A stretch of DNA of 19,662 bases from Desulfobacterales bacterium (GTDB taxonomy: Bacteria; Desulfobacterota; Desulfobacteria; Desulfobacterales; RPRI01): the NCBI GenBank assembly GCA_020052975.1, contig JAGVOC010000114.1, forward strand, positions 1-19,662. Direction: 5' to 3'. Of the stretch, positions 6,868 through 13,723 are shown one piece after another; positions within the stretch are counted from its first letter, which is position 1, and each line of letters starts with the position of its first letter. The translations under genes were made by a program, and so were the position numbers. The notes beneath the pieces were generated by a model. It saw nothing but the letters and a program-made list of their open reading frames with translations. It did not search any database and was not told where the DNA came from.

Positions 6868-8037
6868 ATGTCGTTCATGATACGACGTGAAGTAGAAAAT
6901 ACCATTCATTCTCTATTGCGGGGATTTCCTATCGTTACCATTACCGGGCCACGGCAGTCCGGCAAAACCACTCTCGCAAAGGTCATTTTTCCCGACAAAC
7001 CCTATGCATCGCTGGAAGACCCGGATTTACGGCTTGCAGCCACGGAAGACCCCCGTTCATTTCTTGAGCGCTTTCCCGAAGGCGCCGTTCTCGACGAAGT
7101 GCAGCGCTGCCCGCACATCCTCTCCTATCTCCAGTCAATTGTGGATGCCGATGGACGCATGGGGCTTTATATTTTGACCGGTTCCCAGCAGTTCGGACTC
7201 ATGTCCGGCATAACCCAATCTTTAGCCGGAAGAACCGCCTTTGTGGAGTTGCTCCCTTTTTCACTCAACGAACTTGCACAGGCCGGCAAACAACCGCAGA
7301 ATGCTGACCTAATGCTGTATACCGGCGGCTATCCGCCACTCTACGATCGCGATGTGGTTATCCGGGCATGGTTTGGAGCCTATGTTACTGCGTACCTTGA
7401 GCGCGATGTCCGGCAGGTTCTCAAGGTTCAGGAACTGGAGACCTTCCAGCGTTTTGTTCGCCTTTGCGCCGGACGCAGCGGACAACTGGTGAATTTTTCC
7501 TCTCTTGCCACGGAATGCGGTATTACACACAATACGGCCAAAGCCTGGATATCAGTGCTGGAGGCCAGCTATATTGTGTTCCAGCTCCGTCCTTATCATG
7601 CAAACTTTAACAAACGTCTGATAAAGACTTCCAAACTCTATTTTTACGATGTCGGTCTCGTGTCCTGGCTGCTGGGAATACAGACACCGGAACAAATGGA
7701 AACACATCCATTGAGGGGAAGCATTTTTGAAACCTTTATTGTTGCGGAGTTGATGAAATCATTCCTCAATCGTGGAGAACGTCCGATGTTCCATTTCTGG
7801 CGTGAAAGCAATGGAGTTGAGGTGGACATCCTTATAGAGCGGGGCGGGCAGATTATCCCGATCGAGATCAAGTCCGGAAAGACCGTTGCACAAGATTTTT
7901 TTTCCGGCCTGGAAAAATGGGTGGCGCTCGCAGGGGATATGGCGATCAATCCAACCCTGATCTATGGTGGCGCGGAAAATTACCGGCACAAAGGGATAAG
8001 AATCATTGGATGGCGAGATGCGGGGAACTTTATTTAA
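6868..8037 (+). CDS. AAA_14 / DUF4143 family ATP-binding protein
   Basis: From the ATG at 6868 the product has 389 residues. A P-loop ATPase comes first: Walker A GPRQSGKTT (27-35), Walker B AVLDEVQR (73-80) and a sensor-like LTGSQQF (103-109). A winged-helix-like linker (about 205-240) and the DUF4143 domain follow. The end carries a PD-(D/E)xK-like pattern: GVEVDIL with Asp320, then IEIKSGK with Glu333 and Lys335. The family is widespread, often in accessory or defence-like settings, and its biochemical role is poorly defined. An in-frame TTG at 6829 and an ATG at 6877 are alternative starts; no convincing Shine-Dalgarno marks any of them. It sits inside the PEP-CTERM cassette series and interrupts it, with no evident link to protein sorting. 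It may be a recent arrival. Confidence 0.88.
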   Translation: MSFMIRREVENTIHSLLRGFPIVTITGPRQSGKTTLAKVIFPDKPYASLEDPDLRLAATEDPRSFLERFPEGAVLDEVQRCPHILSYLQSIVDADGRMGLYILTGSQQFGLMSGITQSLAGRTAFVELLPFSLNELAQAGKQPQNADLMLYTGGYPPLYDRDVVIRAWFGAYVTAYLERDVRQVLKVQELETFQRFVRLCAGRSGQLVNFSSLATECGITHNTAKAWISVLEASYIVFQLRPYHANFNKRLIKTSKLYFYDVGLVSWLLGIQTPEQMETHPLRGSIFETFIVAELMKSFLNRGERPMFHFWRESNGVEVDILIERGGQIIPIEIKSGKTVAQDFFSGLEKWVALAGDMAINPTLIYGGAENYRHKGIRIIGWRDAGNFI

Positions 8038-8038
8038 T

Positions 8039-8076
8039 AAAAAAGGCAGCGCCATTTCCGACTCTGCCTTTTGTTT
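8039..8076. terminator. Bidirectional hairpin terminator
   Basis: AAAAGGCAG (8041-8049) pairs with CTGCCTTTT (8064-8072). It starts at the stop codon of the ATPase gene and faces the convergent PEP-CTERM gene at 8097-8846. It is a third copy of the AAAGGCAG hairpin. Confidence 0.8.
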
Positions 8077-8096
8077 TAAATATTTATAAGGTTGAT

Positions 8097-8846
8097 CTAT
8101 TTCTTCAACTTTCTGCCTACACCTGCCAAGCCGATCAGACCAAATCCGAGAAGGAGCAGGGTGGCCGGTTCGGGTACCTTTGGAACCTGTACTTTCCCTT
8201 CAATGACATCATTACCACATTGCATCGTCCAATGGAAACCGACATCGCCCCAAAAATCCATGCTCCCCGTGTTGAATGTAAAGATCAGTCCGTCGGCTGA
8301 CAGGTCATAGGTAGCGGTTCCAATTAATTCCCCGGCGCCGCCCTTCCATGCCTGGTTTTTTCGATAAATATAATTACCAGTGAGTGGTGATACATTTGTA
8401 TTAACTATTTTGCTATAATCCAGGCTATACAGCCCCCAGCTATTACCGACTTCTGTGACCACATAATCCCAACCTTCAGAGCTGCTGAAGGTGTCCGTCT
8501 CGTAATGACCAGTTCCTATGGTAGCATTCCAGCCTGTCGAGTTAATATACAGATCTCCCGGACCAAGTTTAGAAGGAAGACCACCGTCGGCTGTAGAATT
8601 CAGGTGATTTCCGAAATATGGTCCGGTGATTTTAACATTCCAGTCATTTCCGGACTTTTCAACAGTCATCTGGTCCACGCTGAAATAGGGGGCTCCGATA
8701 ACGTCTCCATATGCAGTAGGTGAGGCATTCCATACCGCCCCTCCCCAATACGCATCATCGATTGTATAGGCACCTGCCAAGGATGGAATGATACATAAGC
8801 ACATAACTATAAGAAGTTTCCGTAATCTATTTTTCATCGTTTTCAT
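8097..8846 (-). CDS. PEP-CTERM sorting-domain protein (third)
   Basis: The 249-residue precursor has a long basic n-region and signal peptide (cleavage probably after Ala26, SLAGA). The body is rich in aromatic residues, Gly, Ser and Thr and is predicted to be beta. The C-terminus is VPEPATLLLLG (PEP from residue 225), a hydrophobic helix and the tail GRKLKK. The body opens with YTIDDAYWGG and is unlike the other PEP-CTERM proteins here. It resembles precursors with an XDD-type N-terminal region, but I cannot name a fold with confidence. GGAGGA stands upstream of the first ATG and decides the start over the ATG three codons later. A strong sigma-54 promoter and one 17-bp site lie upstream. 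Expected fate: export, exosortase cleavage and surface or matrix location. Confidence 0.92.
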   Translation of the reverse strand: MKTMKNRLRKLLIVMCLCIIPSLAGAYTIDDAYWGGAVWNASPTAYGDVIGAPYFSVDQMTVEKSGNDWNVKITGPYFGNHLNSTADGGLPSKLGPGDLYINSTGWNATIGTGHYETDTFSSSEGWDYVVTEVGNSWGLYSLDYSKIVNTNVSPLTGNYIYRKNQAWKGGAGELIGTATYDLSADGLIFTFNTGSMDFWGDVGFHWTMQCGNDVIEGKVQVPKVPEPATLLLLGFGLIGLAGVGRKLKK

Positions 8847-8905
8847 CTTTTATATCTCCTCCAGAGAATGTTTATTTTGTTATACATAATGCTGTATATG
8901 TTAGA

Positions 8906-8924
8906 TAGCAATTAATATGCCAGA
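8906..8924 (-). promoter_or_regulatory. Sigma-54 promoter of the third PEP-CTERM gene
   Basis: The minus strand reads CTGGCATATTAATTGCTA, a close match to the RpoN consensus with correct GG/GC spacing. The start would be near 8896, about 50 bp before the ATG. The 17-bp site at 9143-9159 lies about 220 bp upstream. Confidence 0.88.
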
Positions 8925-9142
8925 GTGTTGATAATATAATAATTCTTTTTATTTCAGACCCCTAAATGCTTGTCTTTTTCATCATTCAATCTAATGGATT
9001 TATAACATAACTTACTTATATATCAATTGATTCACGTTCAAATGGCAAGGCTGAATTATGTACGTGAATAATGTTATTTGGAAACGACTCAAGGGATATT
9101 TATTCTCAGGATTGGCGGTTAAATATATATGTATATCAAAAC

Positions 9143-9159
9143 TGTAAAGAAATCCGACA
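9143..9159 (+). promoter_or_regulatory. 17-bp probable PrsR site (copy 7)
   Basis: TGTAAAGAAATCCGACA. Here the site is single and its surroundings are not part of the duplicated control region, so its conservation is independent evidence of function. Confidence 0.78.
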
Positions 9160-9510
9160 GAGGAAAAGAGGGGAAAGGGATTGGGGCAGGCAATGTTTTG
9201 AGATACAATGTATTACATATTTGTATTGACTGACCGAAAATTTTCTGTTTTCCGGTCTGAAATTGAAGATTCCCAGTCGCAAGCAACGGTTCGCCTGGGG
9301 CGGACATGGAATCTTCCCAACAAGGAAGCCGGGTTTTTTGAATTCGCGCGCTTTTCCGATCAATAGAATCCTGTCCGCCTCAGGCGGAATGACTCCTTGA
9401 ATCATATTCTTTTTCCCTGGCCCCTATTCTTTTTCGCTTGAACCCTTGAATCCTAAAACAATCACCAACTTTTTTGGAGATGATCCTTATATTATAACAG
9501 GTTTTCGTCG
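9160..9510. other. Gene-free spacer with short G-rich tract and palindromes
   Basis: I see no convincing gene. A G-rich stretch (9161-9188) follows the 17-bp site. A perfect inverted repeat TCCGCCTCAGGCGGA lies at about 9375-9389. Open frames here have no recognisable domain or ribosome binding site. Confidence 0.5.
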
Positions 9511-9539
9511 TTGACAAAAACAACTTATACCTCTATAAC
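9511..9539 (+). promoter_or_regulatory. Sigma-70 type promoter for the FemAB-like gene
   Basis: TTGACA (9511-9516) and TATAAC (9534-9539) are spaced by 17 bp. The start near 9546 gives a leader of about 95 nt. Confidence 0.6.
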
Positions 9540-9587
9540 TCTCTAAAACTGTAATAAAAAATCAATTTGTCAATTTTGATACCTTCG

Positions 9588-9610
9588 AAAAAGTCAAAAA
9601 ACGACTTTTT
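9588..9610 (+). repeat. Hairpin in the FemAB-like gene leader
   Basis: AAAAAGTC (9588-9595) pairs with GACTTTTT (9603-9610) around a seven-base loop. It lies inside the predicted 5' leader, about 30 bases before the ATG. It could be a weak attenuator or a dispersed intergenic palindrome; the sequence alone does not decide. Confidence 0.5.
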
Positions 9611-9639
9611 ACGAGTCCATCAATTTTATTTTACTTATC

Positions 9640-10746
9640 ATGGCTGTTACAGATACATACAAAAAGATTGCTGAAACCGAGCTTGACGGATCTGTGCTTA
9701 CGGCATGGCTTTCTCCTGATCCCATAGATTCCCAGTGGGATTCTTTTGTGGAATCTGCACCTGAAGGACGGCACGAACAGTTAAGTTTGTGGTCACAAGT
9801 TAAATCTCTGGACGGCTGGAATTATACTCGCATTGTAATAACCGATCAAATCCGGATTATCGGCGGATTTCAACTGCTCTGGATTTCTAAGCGTTTTGTT
9901 GGACGTATCGCATATATCAGCCAAGGTCCGGTTACGATTAAAGATAATCCGGCTGCCATACACTTTGTTATAGAGCAGCTTAAGTCCGTAGTAAAAAAGC
10001 ATAAGATAAGAGCAGTTATAGTTCAGCCTGCCTGCCATGCAGAAAATATGTCTGTTCAACTGCGTCAAAAAGGGTTCCTTCCCGATATCCTGTACAAAAA
10101 TATAATAGACACCACTTTGCAGATCGATCTTGGCATAAATGAGAACGAACTGTTAAAAAATATGACAGCAAAAAAGAGATGGAATATAAGAAGGTCTGTA
10201 GCTGCCGATATTGAGTTTCGGGAAGGCTGGGAATCGGAACTGGGCGTATTTTTTGATCTTATGTCGGAAACTTGCAAGCGTCAGGGAGTTTTGCCCAACC
10301 CGCCTGATGAAAATCATCTGAAAACCATGTGGCTGTTATTTAACCCGGATGGATATCTAAAACTTTTTTTTATTCAGCATGGAGATGAAATTGTTTCCGG
10401 TGGGCTTGCCGTTACAATCGGTGACCGGTTTATCTTCTGGAAAGGCGGCTGGTCTGGTAAGTACGCTAAAATGAGGCCAAATGACGCGCTTTACTGGAGC
10501 CTTATAAAATGGGCAAATACAAAAGGCTATAGATATATAGACTTTGTTACGGTGGATCGCAAGACAGCCTTGTTTATAAAGCAAAACAAGGAGCTACCGG
10601 AAAAAATCATACAAACACCTACCTTCTTTAAAATGGGTTTCGGTGGCAATATCATTTATCTGCCGGAAGCCAATGTTTACATACCGAATGTTATACTCAA
10701 CACCCTGTACCGGATCACTTGCCTGATTCGGCGATTTCATCATTAA
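9640..10746 (+). CDS. FemAB-like protein, PEP-CTERM/exosortase-system associated
   Basis: The 368-residue protein has the double GNAT-fold layout of FemAB/FemX-like transferases. The first half contains an ISQGP motif after a beta-alpha stretch. The second half includes the TAKKRWNIRRS stretch, a GGLAVTIGDRFIFWKGGWSGKY core and a YWSLIKWANTKGYRYIDF helix-strand unit typical of the family. Relatives of about this length recur with exosortase/PEP-CTERM clusters. Their acceptor is not known; classical FemAB enzymes add amino acids from aminoacyl-tRNA to peptidoglycan precursors. No transmembrane segment or signal is seen, so it should act in the cytoplasm. No strong Shine-Dalgarno precedes the ATG. 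It is convergent with the PEP-CTERM gene at 10879-11535. A cytoplasmic step in cell-envelope or polymer building is inferred. Confidence 0.87.
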   Translation: MAVTDTYKKIAETELDGSVLTAWLSPDPIDSQWDSFVESAPEGRHEQLSLWSQVKSLDGWNYTRIVITDQIRIIGGFQLLWISKRFVGRIAYISQGPVTIKDNPAAIHFVIEQLKSVVKKHKIRAVIVQPACHAENMSVQLRQKGFLPDILYKNIIDTTLQIDLGINENELLKNMTAKKRWNIRRSVAADIEFREGWESELGVFFDLMSETCKRQGVLPNPPDENHLKTMWLLFNPDGYLKLFFIQHGDEIVSGGLAVTIGDRFIFWKGGWSGKYAKMRPNDALYWSLIKWANTKGYRYIDFVTVDRKTALFIKQNKELPEKIIQTPTFFKMGFGGNIIYLPEANVYIPNVILNTLYRITCLIRRFHH

Positions 10747-10790
10747 TCTCTCACAGAGTTCACAGAGTACCCAGAGTTTTTTTATAAAGA
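10743..10790. repeat. Dispersed repeat, inverted copy
   Basis: TTAATCTCTCACAGAG and GTTCACAGAGTACCCAGAG are the reverse complement of the TCTGTGTGCTCTGTGAGAGATTAATT block at 5728-5753. A T-run follows. It overlaps the stop codon of the FemAB-like gene. Confidence 0.55.
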
Positions 10791-10820
10791 ATTTTTGGGG
10801 GACCCTTAAGCCACTAAAAT

Positions 10821-10852
10821 ATAAGGGCCGCTTTTGCAAGCGGCCCTTTATT
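10821..10852. terminator. Bidirectional hairpin terminator
   Basis: AAGGGCCGCTT (10823-10833) pairs perfectly with AAGCGGCCCTT (10838-10848) around a four-base loop, flanked by A- and T-rich sequence. It lies between the convergent FemAB-like and PEP-CTERM genes. Confidence 0.88.
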
Positions 10853-10878
10853 AAGAGACAATATGATGTGAAGGAAGC

Positions 10879-11535
10879 TTAAGTGTTTTTCCTGCGGTAA
10901 AGCGCAAGACCCAGAAGGCCGGAACCGAGGAGCAGTAGGGTAGCCGGTTCGGGAACATAAATCAAAACATCCTGAGCATCGGAACCAGCCAAATGTGTGC
11001 CACGAGTTGTTGCATAAGCTAAATTTAAAACCTTAACCCGACCATTATTGCTCCATCCACCATCGACAGCCAAATCAGCTGCATCGTACCAACCTTGCGC
11101 TTGTGTGCTCAAAGCACCACCATATTCACCCTCAAACGTCCAAATGGCATACTGCAGATCGTTTGCAGACGTTTCATCGGAAACATAACCCGATAAAGTA
11201 CCAGATAAAAATTTGCTATATAACCAAGCGGTTTCGTTATCAAGCACATCATTCCCTGCTACAGTATGATCGGTAATTCCAATAACCTTGAATCCGGCAA
11301 TGTTAAAATCAAGGTGTTCCCTAGTCTGTATACAAAAAGTTCGAAATAATTCTCCAGAGGTATCACCAAGTAAATCTACACCAAATTCCCCGCCGGGATC
11401 GCCCGGTCCATTAAAAAACCGGATAGTATCGCCTACAACAATTGGATTTGCAGAATAAGAATAAGCAAAAACTCCCGGGACAATTAAAAAACAACTTATT
11501 AAGACAGCCGCTATTCCAATAAATAATTTTTTCAT
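10879..11535 (-). CDS. PEP-CTERM protein with a thioester-domain-like Cys/Gln pair
   Basis: The 218-residue precursor has a signal peptide cut probably after Ala24 (GVFA). The C-terminus is VPEPATLLLLG (PEP from residue 195), a hydrophobic helix and the tail YRRKNT. The body holds FRTFCIQT with Cys68 and, sixty residues on, DLQYAIWTFEG with Gln128. This order, a single Cys followed by a Q-x-A-I-W motif, is that of TQXA/thioester domains, where Cys and Gln form an internal thioester that can bond covalently to a target. Apart from Cys15 in the signal peptide no other Cys is present. AAGGAGG precedes the ATG. Upstream are a near-consensus sigma-54 element and a 17-bp site. A covalent adhesin or matrix crosslinker is a reasonable hypothesis; the thioester is not proven by sequence. 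Confidence 0.9.
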   Translation of the reverse strand: MKKLFIGIAAVLISCFLIVPGVFAYSYSANPIVVGDTIRFFNGPGDPGGEFGVDLLGDTSGELFRTFCIQTREHLDFNIAGFKVIGITDHTVAGNDVLDNETAWLYSKFLSGTLSGYVSDETSANDLQYAIWTFEGEYGGALSTQAQGWYDAADLAVDGGWSNNGRVKVLNLAYATTRGTHLAGSDAQDVLIYVPEPATLLLLGSGLLGLALYRRKNT

Positions 11536-11600
11536 TTTCAGCCCTCCTTACATTAATATTGTCATGAAGCACTTAGTTTCTATCAGTTACCGAAATAGGA

Positions 11601-11618
11601 TTCAACATTTGTGCCAAT
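11601..11618 (-). promoter_or_regulatory. Near-consensus sigma-54 promoter
   Basis: The minus strand reads TTGGCACAAATGTTGA. The -24 TTGGCAC is ideal and the -12 is TTGA instead of TTGC at correct spacing. It lies about 70 bp before the ATG at 11535, with a 17-bp site 130 bp upstream. Confidence 0.65.
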
Positions 11619-11744
11619 ATCAACATGGAAACATTTATATTATGTATTCAACATATATCTTATTGAATTTATATAAAATAAATTTCTAAATTTAGAGATG
11701 TTCTTTATTCCCCCCATCGCACACCATCGCACATAAAAAATATT

Positions 11745-11761
11745 TGTAAAGAATCCCGACA
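11745..11761 (+). promoter_or_regulatory. 17-bp probable PrsR site (copy 8)
   Basis: TGTAAAGAATCCCGACA, positioned like the sites behind the other PEP-CTERM genes. Confidence 0.75.
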
Positions 11762-11765
11762 TAAG

Positions 11766-11815
11766 ATAGGGGTCAGGGGTCTGGAACCGGGGGGCGGGGG
11801 TCAGGGATTAGGGAA
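11766..11815 (+). repeat. G-rich GGG-N4 tract
   Basis: Units such as ATAGGGGTCAGGGGTC and TCAGGGATTAGGG follow immediately after the 17-bp site copy 8. Confidence 0.6.
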
Positions 11816-11889
11816 AAGTGCGGTTGGATTTCTGATGGAGCCTGCCCGTCGACTGCATTTCCTAAAGATATCAGAGTGTTTTTAATAAT

Positions 11890-11906
11890 TGTAAAGAAAA
11901 TCGACA
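11890..11906 (+). promoter_or_regulatory. 17-bp probable PrsR site (copy 9)
   Basis: TGTAAAGAAAATCGACA, 145 bp behind copy 8. No further sigma-54 promoter is seen between them, so it either assists copy 8 or is a remnant. Confidence 0.6.
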
Positions 11907-12002
11907 TCATGAAGGGGGGTGCAGGACGATTTTGAATCTGAAATAAAAAGTATAACAAACAATATCAAAATGTTATGCCTGAATTAATGCGGTTCTGAAA
12001 CT

Positions 12003-12019
12003 TGTAAGGTTAACCGACA
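12003..12019 (+). promoter_or_regulatory. 17-bp probable PrsR site (copy 10)
   Basis: TGTAAGGTTAACCGACA, 113 bp from copy 9, close to the 111-112 bp spacing of the other pairs. A G-rich heptamer array starts directly after it, as after copies 4 and 6. Confidence 0.55.
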
Positions 12020-12170
12020 TAGATAGGGGCAAGGGGCGAGGGTCGAGGGGCAAGGAGATAGGGACAAGGGTTTAGGGGCAAGGGGTCAGGGGAAAGTGAC
12101 GAGTGAATAGTGAAGATAGGACAGGGGCAAGGGTTTAGGGGCGAGGGGATAGGGAGAAAGAACAGGATTC
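12018..12170 (+). repeat. Degenerate GGG-N4 heptamer array, G-rich on plus strand
   Basis: Repeated units include GATAGGG, GCAAGGG, GCGAGGG, TCGAGGG, TTTAGGG and TCAGGGG, interrupted by a GTGACGAGTGAATAGTGA block. It forms the far arm of an inverted pair with 12253-12296, beyond the end of prsR. Confidence 0.8.
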
Positions 12171-12252
12171 AAGGGTCCAAGTGGAAAAGATTTATAGACA
12201 GGATTAACATCTGGTTAGCACAACTGATCATTTTTTCGGGTTAAATCTTGTC

Positions 12253-12296
12253 TTATCCCTTGAACCTTGACCCTAAACCCTATCCCCTATCTTATC
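12253..12296 (-). repeat. Heptamer array after prsR, C-rich on plus strand
   Basis: The minus strand, in the prsR direction, reads units GATAGGG, TTTAGGG, TCAAGG immediately after the prsR stop codon. With the opposite array at 12018-12170 it could form a large stem-loop and may serve as the operon's end. Confidence 0.75.
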
Positions 12297-13712
12297 TCAT
12301 TCCTTCGGGATTCCGAACTTCTCCATCAGGTCGTACATGGTGGGACGGCTTATGCCGAGTTCCAGTGCAGCCTTCGACAGATTGCCGCTGCTGCGGGAAA
12401 GAGCCTTCATAAGCATCTCTTTTTCGAGGGCATCACGGGCTTCTTTGAGGCCTATCCCTTTATGCATTACAAGCGGAGAAGCCATATCCAGGTCTTTGGG
12501 TGTTACCTTGTTACCTTCTGCCATAATCACGGCACGCTTGATGCGGTTTTCCAGCTCCCGGACATTTCCGGGCCAGCCATACTGCTCGATTGCATCGATG
12601 GCTTCATCGGTAAACCCTTTGATTTTTTTCCTGTTTTCATCTGAATATCGCTCAAGGAAGGCTTTTGCCAGAAGTAATACGTCCCCTTCCCTTTCTTTTA
12701 ACGAAGGAAGGGACATAAAAATAACCCCCAGGCGAAAATAAAGGTCCTCGCGGAAGCTTCCATCCTTCATGGCCTCTTTGAGATCACGGTTGGTGGCTGC
12801 AATAACACGGGTGTCCACTTCAATCACTTCCCTGCCTCCCACCCGTTCAACTATCCTTTCCTGCAGGAAACGAAGAATCTTTACCTGAAGGGATAAAGGG
12901 AGTTCACCGATCTCATCTAAAAAGAGCGTGCCCCCCTCTGCCATTTCGATGCGCCCTTTGCGCTGAACATGAGCGCCGGTAAAAGAGCCTTTTTCGTGGC
13001 CAAACAGTTCGCTTTCGAGGAGATTTTCCGGAATGGCGCCGCAATTTATAACGACGAAAGGATTTGATTTGCGAATGCTCAGCCTGTGAATGGCGCGGGC
13101 AACAAGCTCCTTGCCGGTGCCGCTTTCTCCCATGATAAGAACAGGCGCATCCGTGGCTGATATCTTTCGGATAACAGAAAATATATCCTGCATCTTCGGA
13201 CAAATACCCAGCATGCCTTCAAAAGTGTTTCCGCTGAGACGCTCCTGCAATGTCTGCTGCTCCCGTTCAAGCTGGGACAGATAGAAGGCACGGCTTAACA
13301 CAACTTTCAGCTCATCGAGTTGAATCGGCTTATAAAAGAAATCATACGCACCCTGCGCCACGGCCCTTAAGGCATTTTCCTTCTCACCTCGGCCGGTTAT
13401 GATAATCACTTTTGCCTGCCTGTTTTCGGCCATGATGTCGCTTAAGGCGGCAAAGCCCTCCTCCACACCGGCCGGCTGGGGAGGCAATCCGAGATCGAGT
13501 GTAATGACAGCCGGCTGCTCCTTTTTAAACACGGCAAGGGCGCTGCTCCGGTCTTCCGCCAGAAAAACATCGTAATCTTTGGCCAGGGCCCATTTCATCT
13601 GCTTCCGCAGATCTTCGTCATCGTCGACGATAAGAAGTTTCTGCTTTGCAGAAAAGGGTCGAGGGGCAAGGGGATAGGGTTTAGGGTCGAGGGGATAGGG
13701 TTTAGGAGGCAT
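12297..13712 (-). CDS. prsR: PEP-CTERM-box response regulator, sigma-54 activator
   Basis: The 471-residue protein has a receiver domain (24-140; acidic triad at 30-32, phospho-acceptor Asp73, Lys128), an AAA+ sigma-54 activation domain and a Fis-type helix-turn-helix (about 443-466, SGNLSKAALELGISRPTMY). The AAA+ domain has Walker A GESGTGKE at 195-202, the RpoN-contact loop GSFTGA at 242-247 and Walker B TLFLDE at 262-267. This is the PrsR architecture. In Zoogloea PrsK/PrsR with RpoN has been linked to PEP-CTERM gene expression. Its likely targets here are the 17-bp sites and -24/-12 promoters to the left. Oddity: residues 2-19 (PPKPYPLDPKPYPLAPRP) are translated heptamer array; KLLIVDDD follows from residue 25. 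AAAGGA seven bases before this ATG supports it, and no other start exists before the receiver domain. The stop of the upstream four-helix gene is only 11 bp away. Confidence 0.93.
   Translation of the reverse strand: MPPKPYPLDPKPYPLAPRPFSAKQKLLIVDDDEDLRKQMKWALAKDYDVFLAEDRSSALAVFKKEQPAVITLDLGLPPQPAGVEEGFAALSDIMAENRQAKVIIITGRGEKENALRAVAQGAYDFFYKPIQLDELKVVLSRAFYLSQLEREQQTLQERLSGNTFEGMLGICPKMQDIFSVIRKISATDAPVLIMGESGTGKELVARAIHRLSIRKSNPFVVINCGAIPENLLESELFGHEKGSFTGAHVQRKGRIEMAEGGTLFLDEIGELPLSLQVKILRFLQERIVERVGGREVIEVDTRVIAATNRDLKEAMKDGSFREDLYFRLGVIFMSLPSLKEREGDVLLLAKAFLERYSDENRKKIKGFTDEAIDAIEQYGWPGNVRELENRIKRAVIMAEGNKVTPKDLDMASPLVMHKGIGLKEARDALEKEMLMKALSRSSGNLSKAALELGISRPTMYDLMEKFGIPKE
13653..13710 (+). 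repeat. Heptamer array inside the 5' end of prsR
   Basis: On the plus strand it reads TCGAGGG, GCAAGGG, GATAGGG, TTTAGGG, TCGAGGG, GATAGGG, TTTAGG. It lies between the prsR ATG and the first receiver-domain codons and is in frame, so 21-nt blocks translate as a seven-residue period (PKPYPLD, PKPYPLA). Confidence 0.85.
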
Positions 13713-13723
13713 TGCTCGTTCCT

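Noticed and set aside
9119..9405. Minus-strand open frames of 62 and 89 codons between the PEP-CTERM and FemAB-like genes
   Set aside because: They overlap each other in different frames, include palindromic and G-rich intergenic sequence, lack a ribosome binding site and show no recognisable domain.
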